From Pyrus communis (lineage: Eukaryota > Streptophyta > Magnoliopsida > Rosales > Rosaceae), in contig NC_084807.1 in NCBI RefSeq assembly GCF_963583255.1, positions 5,188,872 through 5,252,871 on the forward strand: DNA of 64,000 nt, read 5' to 3'. The notes beneath the pieces were generated by a model. The model ran no database searches. It was given only the letters and a program-made list of their open reading frames with translations, and was not told where the DNA came from. The first letter of the stretch is position 1, and each line of letters starts with the position of its first letter. The position numbers were made by a program, and so were the translations under genes. Positions 10,414 through 20,863 of the stretch are shown in pieces.

Positions 10414-12540
10414 TGTGACAGCTCGTCCTGGATTTTTCGTACCGTAGGGATAAAATGACGGTTTTGCCCCTAGTGGTTATGTTTCGTGTGTGTTGGTTTT
10501 TGGTGTTTTGGTTGGCAGCATTTGGACCACACACACACACCCACACCTTCATCCTTATCTTCTTTCTGTCCCGTGTCTCTCTCTTTCTCCCTTCTACGTT
10601 TTTCGTACGGACAAGGATCAAAACACTCGAAAACATTACAGATCGAAGTAAAGAACTTTGCCTTTGTGTTCGTGAGGTTCATACGAGTTCAACCATACCC
10701 ATTTCAGGTAAGGAAACCTTTGTTTTCACGTCGAACCCGAGATGTTCAATTCAGGGTTATAGGAAGCTTGGTAAGGTCCTTAGGAAGCTCGGGGTGGTTC
10801 GTTTGAAGGTTTTGGACGTCAGGATTGGTGAGTTGCAGGTTTGGCAGGATTTTGTGAAGTTTCTCCGGCGAGATTCCGTTGGTTTCAGGGCTTGAAAGTG
10901 GTAAGGTTTTGTTTTATTTGTTGTAAGCTTCATTTTGGTAACAATTTTGTGGAATTTGGTTGAAAAACGAGTGACAAACAAAGATTAGAAAATTTTCCAG
11001 TTTTCCGGCGACGGCGACGGCGCCAGAGGTTGGCCGGAGAAGACGATGGAATATTTCGTCAGTTTGGACGGAATATTCCTAATGGCGTTAGGTTAACTTT
11101 AACAGAATCTGTTAGTTTTAACGAAATATTCCTAACGGCATTAATGGACGCCGTCAGTGTGCCAGGCACGCGCCTGCGTGTGGGCAGCACATGTGGCGGT
11201 GCCTTGGCCGGCACGTGGGGCGCTTGTGACGTCGAAAAATTATTTTAAAAATATGGGGATGTTCATGAGGTTGAGTAGATCACGTTGGTGTATTCATACA
11301 CCCCATTTGAGCATTGTATGAGAAGTTATTACCTAGTTTTGGTTATGTGCTTTAAATTAATGTTTTTATAGTTGTTTCGCATATAGGTGAGACCTATCGC
11401 GAGGACGAGCGCAGTCACTCAAGGCAAGGGGGTTACGACCCTTCTACTTACCAGTGAGTGGGCTTTTGGTTTTCCGTATATACCTATATACTTGTGATTT
11501 TCATAGAAAATGAAATGAAACGTTTATATGTTTTAAATGTCATGCATTGCGTTTGCCTATTTAATTATGCATTAGTAGTTGCATATATGTATGTTTGGTG
11601 CTGCGGACGCACAGGTAAGTGCCAGGTAAGTTATGGTTTATGTTGTGATTAATAGTGATGTGAGATGCATAGAGAGCTCATAACCTGTACCCCCGGTGTT
11701 AGTGCTCCTGCCCAAAGTAGGCACAGTTCTTCACGTGATGTTTATCTCCTGCACCACACGCTCATCTTGGATCCAAGTTAGGTGCACAGTCTTGTCGTAC
11801 AGACCACTATAGATGGTTCCGACTTGTAGGTGACCCGCGATTATTCGCCCAGTCTTCACATGATCGTAGCACTTGAGCATACTTATTTACACCCAGTCCT
11901 ACCGTACAGACCACTATAGGTGGTTCCGACTCGTGTGCAGGTATAGTTAGTAAGTTGGAGATTTGAGCTCTAGATTCAGCCGTACAGGTCACGTTAGGTG
12001 ACTCCAGCTGACAGATTACATTGCATTGATTGACATTACCTAGGTTATCTACAATTTATGTAGAGGCATTCGACATGGCATATTTCTGAGCATGTTTTGG
12101 ATATATGTGTATATTCTATTTCTGGGAAACTATACAGGTTTTACGGCGAAAGGTTAGAACTTTTGTTAATGAAATGATTTGAAAAGCTTTATTTTTGTCC
12201 ACTCACACTTTCTGTTTTGCGCCCCTCCAGGTTCTAGTTTGGATTGCTCTTTTGGTGGCTCTCGAGGGATTCACGGCATATCTGACAGATTATCACCAGT
12301 GTAGGACCACCTCTGGGTGTGTTTTGTTAGTGTTTGTTCCCCTGGACTGCACTAGGTTTTCTGTGTTCTGAATATTATTTTTCATACTTACGCTTGCACA
12401 TGTATGTTAACTACCTTGTGTGTAGCTTGGTTTTTATTTGTTCGTACTTTTATTTTTATTCTTAGCTTCCGCACTGTGCACATGGTTACGTCACTCTCAT
12501 GTGACGGCCAACACGCCCTGATTTTGGTCAGGGTGTGTCA
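10414..12540 (+). mobile_element. Nested solo LTR, 2127 bp, probably Ty3-gypsy
   Basis: It begins TGTGACAGCTCGTCC and ends GGTCAGGGTGTGTCA, flanked by identical TGAGA on both sides (10409-10413 and 12541-12545), a perfect 5-bp target duplication. There is no internal domain, so unequal recombination has left a solo LTR. The family style (very long LTR with this start and end) is one I associate with Ty3-gypsy elements of woody rosids. Three copies of a motif, CGTACAG[A/G][C/T]CAC...GGTG, lie at 11796-11824, 11903-11931 and 11981-12005; the first two are self-complementary (ACCACTATAGGTGGT). Small ORFs within it look non-coding. Confidence 0.85.
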
Positions 12541-13590
12541 TGAGATGACATATTTTTAATATTGCCGTGGGTTTTGGACTATAATGAATTGTAGTTTTGT
12601 TTCCACTAATATTCACGATATGTGAATAAACTTTTATGCCATTAATAGCACAAGAAATATGTGTGACTAATCAATCAGGTTTGTCTACAATTTTGCTTTC
12701 CTATCTCAGTATAGTCATTTAATTGTACATGATATTGATGCATAACTTATGGATTGACTGAGAATGACAGAAAGCATCTAGTGACAAGAACAAGGGTATT
12801 ATACAAATGAATAAGGTTTGTAGTAATGTGACAATTCTCATTTGTATTTTTATCTATTTTTATATAAGAATTATGGTTGGTCGTGTGATTATATATATGT
12901 TTACAAAGAAGTGGTGAACATATGAAGGCATGAGGTATGTAATCCATTCAAAATATGTGACTTAATTGATAAGCATGAATTTCAAACATGTATTATTGTT
13001 TGTGGTTTTTCCTATGCCTAAAGAATTTAAACAGTGCTTTGATTAGTAAATTTTTATGTGTCATGAGGGGAGAAGAAAAGAAACTTCTCAAGGCTAATGT
13101 ACGGCACATATTGGAGATGTTTTCTATGGAAGAAAATAATTTTGGTTGTTCCTTTTATTTAATTTGATATTTACAAAGCTAATGCATGATTTTAATGCTA
13201 TGTTTAGTAGTTTTGTGTTACAGAAAGAAATATATAAAAGGAAAGGAACATGTTTGATTTAAGAAAACATTTGAGCGATTTAACTTTTAAATTAAAGGAA
13301 TGTATTGTTCTTTCCCATTACATAAAGTATTTCTATTAAGTAATTGACTCCATAATGATAAGTATTGACATTCTTGTGGCGAAAACTTGTTCTATATGTG
13401 ATTAATCTCCTTCAAGTATGTTGTCAGGTTTTTGAGATTAATTTAATGTCAAAGGGAGTCATGAAGGAATTAGTGCCGTTTGTTGGCAAGACTCGAAGCT
13501 CGAATCAAGTTATCATAATTTTGTCACTTACAATTAATTAATCCATGTGACTTCTTGTATTGTTTCAGGGCGGAGTTGACCAATGCCTTT

Positions 13591-14120
13591 TCAACTAAGC
13601 AAGACGCAATGGCTTAGTTGACGATGGGACTATGTTTTTGAGTTACTTCAGTCAACTTTGCATCTTAATTAGAATAAAAGGGATAATCTTCTTGCCTACA
13701 GGTGTGGATTACTTCTTTTAGTTTAATTAAGATGGCAGCGTATGGGTTTTATTTCACCGAAGTTGTGAAAATCTTCATCTTGCCTACATGTGTTGAAGTT
13801 TTTCATGAAGGTACTTTTGTGACATAAAATCTAGAACTAGAAACTAGTTAATTTTCTTGCCTACAGGTGTAAATTAATTTAGTTTCATGAAGTTTATTGG
13901 GATAAAGTTCCATGCCATTAGTGACAAATATTTCCACAATGAGCCCCATAAAAGGTTGTGGTTTGAAGGCATGGAAATCAGTTGCATCATGACGTATTTT
14001 GTATCTCTTCATGAGACTTGTTGATGCAAAGTATTGGACCCATGAAGGTTAATCAAAGATTGCTAAGATACGCATTGTTTTAATCTTATGCTTGTAAATC
14101 TTTTCAATTTGAACTATGAT
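13591..14120 (+). other. Array of hairpins, including three with a shared apical loop
   Basis: Successive inverted repeats are: TCAACTAAGC/GCTTAGTTGA (13591-13621, perfect 10 bp); a stem of about 28 bp around 13661-13735; a stem at 13747-13829 (TTTTATTTCAC with GTGACATAAAA outside, GAAAATCTTCA with TGAAGTTTTTC inside); a stem at 13840-13886 (GAAACTAGTTAATTT with AAATTAATTTAGTTTC); and TTCCATGCC/GGCATGGAA at 13908-13976. A further pair, AAAGATT/AATCTTT, lies near 14055-14105. The second, third and fourth have loops CTTGCCTACAGGTGT or the same with one change. There is no ORF support, so the signal looks like RNA structure. Confidence 0.7.
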
Positions 14121-15383
14121 GTCGGTTTAGAGGATGAAATTTGACTACTAAAGTTTCCTTTGGACATCGAAATTGAAATGATATGAAATTGAATTTGTTA
14201 TGGATGCATAAATTCATGATAGATGCACATAATTGTTTCTGGTAGATTGCGTATCTTGATTGAAATCGGGTGAATGACATGTCTAATGGTCACCAATTGG
14301 ATATGTTTAACATACAGATGTCTAATATGTGTCTGCAAATTTTCAAAAAAAAATTCCATGTATTTTAATTATGGTGAATTTACTAGTAACCCATGCTCGT
14401 GTAGGCAGTTTTACTGGCAGATTGTGTTGGTCTTTTTGAGATGTGACTTTAGACTACTATTTTGAACCAAAACGGCTCTATATTTTTATTTTATGAAGAT
14501 TAGTATGTGTATTTTGATCAGTATAACATTGGTAGCAATCAAGCATGTAAATTAATTATGATAAATTCTAAAGTAAGTGTAACTCATTGCTGAAATTCTG
14601 TTTGACAATTTTATGTTGGTTGTAATGTCTATTTTATTATGTCCAAAATATAAAGCAGTTTTATTTAGGTACATCTTTGAAAGAGTGTTTGCCCAAGTGG
14701 GAGAATTAGTGAATGAAAATTGGACTTCACACTCATTAACTTATTTGCAAGTATAAACTCTGAAAACTTAGTAGGAGTTGTTCTAAAATTTTGAGCATTA
14801 AGTCGACTTGCATGAATCTATTAAAGCATTATTCTATCTTTCATGAATTTGTGTTACTCGAATGTCTATAATATGTTTAAGTTGCACGAATGGATACTTG
14901 ATATATGCGTACATTTTTCTGTTATTTGCAATCATTTGGATTTCTTGGTTGATCATTTGTTTTGAGGCTCATAAGGACTCAGCATAAATGTGGACTTATT
15001 AATACATATAAGATGGTTGTTGGATGCAAGTTTTGTGTAACAGTGGTGAATGCTTTCGTGCTTGGTTTTACCTTTCATTGAGGTAATATGCATTCATTGA
15101 CTGAGTAAGGCTATTCCCAAAGGCATATTTTCAAAAATATGATTTAAGTATTGATTTGCAAATTAAGTAACGATGTTGCAAACCAGTGGGAGTTTGAGTT
15201 TCGTGTTAGCAATGCATTACATTTGCAGATGACCTATAAGGTATGTATAGAATCCATGTATTCATTTTAATCTCCAGTTTGATTCATTAAGTCACATTTT
15301 TCATGTACTAATCAATCATCTGATGAAATATATATCAGATATCAAGTTGTTATCAAATTGCATATTAAATGGCATGGCATGGT

Positions 15384-15528
15384 TTGTGCACTGGCTCAGT
15401 TGTGAGGATTTCCATCTTGCCCGCAGGTGTTGGAAATCACTATGAAAGTAACTTGTATGGTGCATAGATCAGTGTCAAAAACATATTAATTCATCTTGCT
15501 CACAAGTGTTGAATTAATTTGTTTTATG
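15384..15528 (+). other. Two more hairpins with the same apical loop
   Basis: GATTTCCA/TGGAAATC flank CTTGCCCGCAGGTGT at 15407-15438, with weaker outer pairing to about 15384 and 15466. TTAATTCA/TGAATTAA, extended to about 18 bp, flanks CTTGCTCACAAGTGT at 15476-15528. The stems differ from those at 13661-13886 although the loop is conserved. In the second the loop ends CTTG...CAAG pair perfectly. Confidence 0.7.
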
Positions 15529-15695
15529 AAGTTTTGGGATATTTTACTTGGACATGTGCCTATTTGGTATTTTCAGTTGTGTTCGTTGGTTATAAACATT
15601 GTTTGTATTGTTATTGGTCTAATGAAAATGATGCATGATTGTTTTGGAGATGTATTCACATTTGTAGGTTATGGTGGTTTCATTAGATGAAAGAT

Positions 15696-15980
15696 ATCTG
15701 CATTGGCAGATTTAAGGCTTCGAAGAAGCATAAGGTGTAACTTGTGAGTTACAATAAGGTGGACCTGAGATGATATAAAGTAAGACATTTTGGTTAATTT
15801 AAAGTTTCATCTCTTGATCGTAATTTGTGTTTCATGTGAATGAGGATCTTAGCATGTGTGATTATGAAGGTTCTGGGTTGTGTCAATCCTACAACCTTGT
15901 TAGTTCCATGTTAAGAAATGCATTTGACAGAAGCTACATTAAGGACGAGATGTAATCACTATTACATGGCCACTAAAGTG
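15696..15980 (+). other. String of short perfect hairpins before the 3' LTR
   Basis: Inverted repeats in close order are ATCTGC/GCAGAT (15696-15711), GCTTC/GAAGC (15717-15729), GTAACT/AGTTAC (15737-15752), GGTTGT/ACAACC (15876-15896), ATGTAAT/ATTACAT (15950-15967) and CACT/AGTG (15971-15980). The GGTTGT hairpin is enclosed by CTTAGCATG/CATGTTAAG (one G-U), suggesting a branched fold. Confidence 0.6.
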
Positions 15981-16042
15981 ACATTAATATCCAATCTCAA
16001 GTATAAATGTGAATATTACATTTTGTAGACCGAGTGGGAGAA

Positions 16043-16488
16043 TGTTGGATTTATCCAATATAAATCAACCTTTAAATGGTCTACTACATGTAATAGGAAT
16101 GTAATATTGGAGAATAATGTTAATTGTGATTTGATCTCTTAAAGATATCAATCCTAATAAGGTGTCTTATATTGGAAATAGGATTGATGGAATCCTTAAT
16201 TGAATATGATTATGATACTTCACTTGGAGGCTAATAAAGTAAGTTTAGGTTTCCTTTATGGATGGAAACCCTAGCCTTTAGCCTATATAAACACACCGGC
16301 CCCTATAAGCCCTAGAACACAAAACATAATGCTTCCCATAGAGTAGTTGTATTCGGCTAGGTGTTTATAGAAGATCTTGGTGTTGCCGTGCTCTACTATT
16401 TTTGTGTTCGACTTCCATGCCCGCCATTGGAATCAGGTCAATCACTCCTTCGTTTGTAGTTTAATTGTATAACCTTATAAGACTAACA
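16043..16488 (+). repeat. 3' LTR of the non-autonomous element
   Basis: 446 bp, same ends as the 5' LTR and about 94% identical by eye. It is preceded by the purine tract GAGTGGGAGAA and followed by AATAC. Confidence 0.9.
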
Positions 16489-16701
16489 AATACTCCATAA
16501 ATTGTTGAATATAGAAAACACCAAGTTAGTCAATATGGTAACCAACAGATGAGTTAATGGATAAACTATTATTCGGTATAGCTTAGCTTTATCTAAATAC
16601 ATCATCACATTAATCAATTGGCATTAAAAATTTGGAATAATAGTTTATGCCAATAGTGGTGTTCTACATATATTTTTTTCATTTTCAAAACTGTTGCATG
16701 G

Positions 16702-17127
16702 CTATAGAATTCCCACCGCGTAAGGTGTCATATCTTTTGCTATTATGATTGGTTCTCTCAAGTGAAAATGTTGCTTAAGAAGACACATGTAAAACTCATC
16801 ACCACAAACTAACACTACTATTTGATTCATTATATTAATAGAAAACTCATGTACTCGTTGTGGCATTCGTGTATCGATCCAGCACAGAATTGAAGTGTGA
16901 TTGCATCTTATTGGCATGGTCCCATTTTTTCTAGGTATATCTTTAGGACCATTGGAGTCAAAAGTGGAAGTGGACTTATATTCAACAGCAAGGAATTGCA
17001 TGAGGACAGGAACAAAGGTATCACCCACAATACCACCACCGTCACACCCACCAGCCACCACCACCGCCAATGCCACTAATAAAAAACCGTACACATACAC
17101 GTTTTGATTATAATTTAGTAAGTGCAA
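16702..17127 (-). CDS. Hypothetical small protein, possibly secreted
   Basis: This is a 141-codon minus-strand ORF. Its N-terminus has a hydrophobic stretch (GFLLVALAVVVAGGCDGGG, about residues 14-32) that could be a signal peptide. The rest has six Cys and no domain I recognise. It lies head to head with the glycine-rich gene, whose TATA box starts 64 bases away. Codon use is unremarkable and I see no clear TATA of its own. It may be chance, since low-complexity GTGG runs (Val/Ala/Gly on this strand) can keep a frame open. Confidence 0.25.
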   Translation of the reverse strand: MHLLNYNQNVYVYGFLLVALAVVVAGGCDGGGIVGDTFVPVLMQFLAVEYKSTSTFDSNGPKDIPRKNGTMPIRCNHTSILCWIDTRMPQRVHEFSINIMNQIVVLVCGDEFYMCLLKQHFHLREPIIIAKDMTPYAVGIL

Positions 17128-17190
17128 AAGGAAGGTAGTAGAATATTAATGTCAACAAAGTTCGGATAGTGCCCTTAGCTTTCTGATGCC

Positions 17191-17198
17191 TATATATA
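17191..17198 (+). promoter_or_regulatory. TATA box of the glycine-rich protein gene
   Basis: TATATATA lies in GATGCCTATATATAGACAC, about 150 bases upstream of the chosen ATG, leaving a 5' leader of about 120 bases. Confidence 0.7.
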
Positions 17199-17348
17199 GA
17201 CACTAACCCTTAACCTTGTCTACTCACAAAGTATTTGGTTTCTCAAGATACTTCACTCACAAGTCTCAACCAACACATTACACTAAAGAATCACATTGAT
17301 CTCAAAAACAATCTTAACCAACGGACATTAAGTTTTTCAAGTTTGAAT

Positions 17349-17939
17349 ATGGCCAGGACTAGGGTCATTGGTGCTGCATTCTTGGTTTTGCTGCTTGTGG
17401 AGCTCTCCTTTGCTTCTAGACCGTTAAAGGCCACTGGGGGTGGTAGCGGCGGTGGTGGTGGCGGTGGAGGTGGTGGAGGGGGTGGTTCAGTCTTTGGGTC
17501 CGGGTCTGGGTATGGTTCGGGGCATGGGTATGGGAGTGGTTCAGGGTATGGTACTGAAGGTGGAGGCGGAGGCGGTGGAGGTGAAGGAGGCGGTGGTGGT
17601 GGTGGATACGGTGGTTTTGGGTCTGGATATGGGTCTGGTGGTGGCTCTGGTTATGGATCTGGTGGTGGGAAAGGAAGAGGTGGAGGTGGAGGTGGAGGAG
17701 GCGGCGGTGGTGGTGGTGGGGGAGGAGGTGGTGGAGGCTCAAGTACAGGAAGTGGGTCAGGTTATGGAAGTGGAAGTGGCTACGGTAGCGGAGGTGGCAA
17801 GGACGGTGGTGGTGGGGGCGGTGGAGGAGGCAGTGGCGGCGGTGGTGGTGGAAGTGGCCATCGTGGTGGTAGTGGCTCTGGTTACGGGGAGGGTTATGGG
17901 TCTGGATATGGTGAAGGAGGTGGGGATGATTCACCATGA
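17349..17939 (+). CDS. Secreted glycine-rich (cell-wall type) protein
   Basis: This is an intronless 196-residue protein. I chose the ATG at 17349 because it begins a typical signal peptide (MARTRVIGAAFLVLLLVELS, cleavage likely after ...SFA before SRP). The in-frame ATG at 17235 lies in what reads as the leader. The mature chain is almost wholly glycine, with GSGYGSG-type repeats alternating with poly-Gly runs, a few Lys and Arg, and a Glu/Asp end. Proteins of this kind are exported and thought to act as structural components of the cell wall. It has its own TATA box and a poly(A) signal. Slippage in the GGT/GGA runs probably makes its length variable between alleles. The antisense frame is a by-product of this composition. 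Confidence 0.85.
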   Translation: MARTRVIGAAFLVLLLVELSFASRPLKATGGGSGGGGGGGGGGGGGSVFGSGSGYGSGHGYGSGSGYGTEGGGGGGGGEGGGGGGGYGGFGSGYGSGGGSGYGSGGGKGRGGGGGGGGGGGGGGGGGGGGSSTGSGSGYGSGSGYGSGGGKDGGGGGGGGGSGGGGGGSGHRGGSGSGYGEGYGSGYGEGGGDDSP

Positions 17940-18010
17940 ACATGATCACATTAATTACGTGAACTATTCCATTGTTAGATAATTCATCATCTTTGTCCAT
18001 TCGTGATTGA

Positions 18011-18016
18011 AATAAA
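18011..18016 (+). terminator. Poly(A) signal of the glycine-rich protein gene
   Basis: AATAAA lies 72 bases after the stop codon, in GATTGAAATAAAATGCTC. Confidence 0.65.
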
Positions 18017-18329
18017 ATGCTCAGCTTCAACACCACTATGCATACGCGGTGGTGGATATGTCACCCTTCGATATTAATCACATTGTTACTCCTACTATAC
18101 TACTAATACAAAAGCTCAATTTTCTTTTGTTAAACTTATTAGACTAGATTCGACTTTTCTTGAACGTTTTTGTTGTTTTAGAGTAAAACTACATTTCACT
18201 ATTGTAAACATCTTTATTTAAGTGGTAGATTGTTTTGATGGATAGAATATTCCTCTTTAATACGGTATTTCTCTTCAACTCCATTCCACCCTGAGTGAAA
18301 ATACTGTTTGTGATACATTATGCATGAAA

Positions 18330-18781
18330 CGTTTGGTTAGGTTTTGAGACCGTTTGATTGGTAAGTTGGATTGGTGCCTACCCTATTAGATACACACTTT
18401 AAAATGCGTAAAGCACAAACCATGCAACGACAAAATAATTTAAAAATACAATAATAAAGCACCTCCTTCATGGAAATGTGTACTCAATATATTTGTCGGA
18501 AAAAAACTTGCATATCACGAGTGAATTTTTTCTCTCGACCTAACTCTTACCCAGGATAGCTTGAATAACTGAGAATAATTTGCTGCCAACGAAACAGCAG
18601 TAGGTCACCTCTACATGCACTCAAAAATCAAAATCTCACCAAAACCATTGTGGAACCAAAACATAAAAACGCACAAGACCCACTCGACGTCCACCTTATA
18701 AACTTATGACCACGCATAAGCATGGTTTCCATAATAAAACAAAACAATAATAATAATAACTTAAGTATATGAGGTTTCACA
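18330..18781 (-). mobile_element. Probable Ty3-gypsy LTR remnant with polypurine tract
   Basis: On the minus strand AGGACGAAATTTCTTTAAGG and then GGAGGAGAGA lead directly to TGTGAAACC at 18781. This is the end-of-pol plus polypurine tract plus LTR start seen in many plant gypsy elements. The LTR would run leftward; its far end and the second LTR are not identifiable. Confidence 0.45.
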
Positions 18782-20640
18782 ATCTCTCCTCCTTAAAGAA
18801 ATTTCGTCCTAGAAATTTGTTAGGTCTTGTATTCTAACTTCAAACGTGACACTAAACTTTCTAACAGTTCACCCTATCTTAATATGCAGAACTTCAACAT
18901 CTGACAATACTCTTTTCTATCTATGATCATGCTCACACATGAATTCATGGGATTTATATAGTAATTAACATGACCTTAAATTTGATTGTATTCTCTTCAC
19001 TAAAATCTAAATAAATGACTTTTATAATGGACAATTCTAGTAGATACCGATCTTACAGAGTAATACTACAAACCATGAAAGATCAGTTATCTTCCAAAAC
19101 TGACTTGGTTGCTCAAGTAATCTTCTCAATTTCCACCAATGCAATAGTTATCAAAAATCTCCAACTAGGGTAAGCTCAAGGAAATTCTTCGACATCAACA
19201 ATCCCCATTTTTAATGTCAAATTTTTCTACAAATGCATTTACTCACTTTATATATATCAACCATAAAATATTTTATCTTACTCAGTCTGTCACAATAGTA
19301 CTAGTTCGAGGCAGAAAAATCTTTCAAATATTATGTCATCAATATTTTTTTTTCCACATTCTCAAGGGATTTCAACTTAATTTTAATACTCTTCCAAGTA
19401 ATTTCGTAAATTCATACACGCATTGTTGTCCAAAATATTTAAACTCTTTGTGAACCACTAATCACATACCAAGAAGCTAAAACTTATTTTATCTCTTTAT
19501 GACGTCAGTTTGAAACTAATTTCACGATGCCATTGAAGAACCAATATTTCAAATTATCACTTTTCTAATCCTCTACTAACTAACAATGTCAACCCATATT
19601 AATTTTCAAGGATTAAAACCTTACATAAATCCTAGGATAACTTCACCTGATCTACTTCCACTATCTCACTGAATTCCACTTTAACATGGATAATTTTATT
19701 TCTTAAACCTACAAATCAAACACTCTACATAATATATCAAGGTACTGGAGTTCTTCTATTTGAGTGAATAGTACACAATTTCATATATTATTCTTGCCTA
19801 CAGAATTACTTTGATCATCAATTCAACACTCTCCAAACTTTTCATAATATTGAAACTATTAATTAAGCCTTGAAGATAGTAATGGCAAAAAGAAAGTATA
19901 TTGACCCTAATTCTCTTCAATTAAATATGAGCTTGTACATATTAACCAATCGTTATACTTCCAACAACTCTAAGATACAAGCCATTTTTATTTGCAAGCA
20001 CGAACTCCACCATTTCTAGGATTAGGTTGCATCTAGCCCGGCTAGATTGTCTACGTACTCTTTGCCCTAGCACATGAATCAAACCTACGTAGTCCTCTCC
20101 CGCCTACGCCTCGTGGTATTGAACCATAGGGAGAGATATTTGTGTAAAGGGTGTGAGGAAGAAATTCCTCATGGGAATTTCGGCGGTTACTTGGAACTCA
20201 TACATTAACCTTCTCCTTATGACCTCTATATATAGCAGTCAATTTAGGGTTAAGGTGTGGGATGGTGACCACTAATCTGCGTGCACAATTTAACTCGCTA
20301 ATTAAATGGTGACCACTAGTGACAAAAGCATCCCCTACAGTATATATTTGGAAGTTTTGTCCCTCTTTTATTTTTTCAGGCTCAGCAATACACTGATAGG
20401 AGGAAATGCAACACAAAATCTCTACTTCTACGTACTCGAGCTATAAACCTTCGCACATTGCGCGAGGGGGAGGGTTTTAACCCGGGACGCAGAAGAACAA
20501 ATTTTCCATTATCAAACTTGATTTCAGACAACACCTACAAATTCAGAAGTTACAACTGTATAAATTAAGAAATAAAGCTAATCATTCTCGTTAGTCAATA
20601 AATAATTGCTTTCTTCAACATTTTCCCTTTTGAAAATACA
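18782..20640. other. Non-coding, probably degraded retroelement
   Basis: No coding region is supported. The AT-rich sequence next to the gypsy-type LTR start is likely decayed element DNA. Near 20040-20160 lies GC-richer unique sequence whose origin I cannot name. 20440-20510 has a short GC-rich patch (GCGCGAGGGGGAGGG). Confidence 0.4.
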
Positions 20641-20863
20641 GGTCATCTCATGTAAGTCCCTATAAAACATAAATTGCTCTCCAGACAAAAAGAAATTTCT
20701 TCCTGTTCTTGCTTCCAACCACAGCATTCAGATTTTCTCAACCAAATTATCATACTCTGAGAATGAAAGTGGACACACTTCAATACCAGAAAATGTATAA
20801 GAAATAATTCGGGCAGCTCCACCACGAGATTCTGAAAGAGAATGAGTTCTGATGCTCGGAAAG

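Larger units (their letters stand above)
8344..16488 (+). mobile_element. Non-autonomous LTR retrotransposon with structured, protein-free interior
   Basis: Two direct LTRs (8344-8789 and 16043-16488, both 446 bp) begin TGTTGG and end TAACA. A tRNA-Met primer site follows the first LTR and a purine tract (GAGTGGGAGAA) precedes the second. Flanks are AATAT (8339-8343) and AATAC (16489-16493), a 5-bp target duplication with one change. LTR style and primer suggest Copia. After removing a nested solo LTR (10414-12540) about 5.1 kb of interior remains, with no gag, protease, integrase or RT recognisable in any frame, so the element must have depended on proteins made elsewhere. The interior has unusually many short perfect inverted repeats (see separate entries). 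By eye the two LTRs differ at about 25 positions, so insertion is not recent. Confidence 0.85.

Noticed and set aside
10455..10895. 146-codon ORF in the interior of the LTR element
   Set aside because: It lies wholly inside the solo LTR, with no domain and no conservation evidence.
17416..18036. 206-codon His-rich ORF on the minus strand
   Set aside because: It is the complement of the GGT/GGA-rich glycine-rich gene; the His/Leu runs follow from composition.
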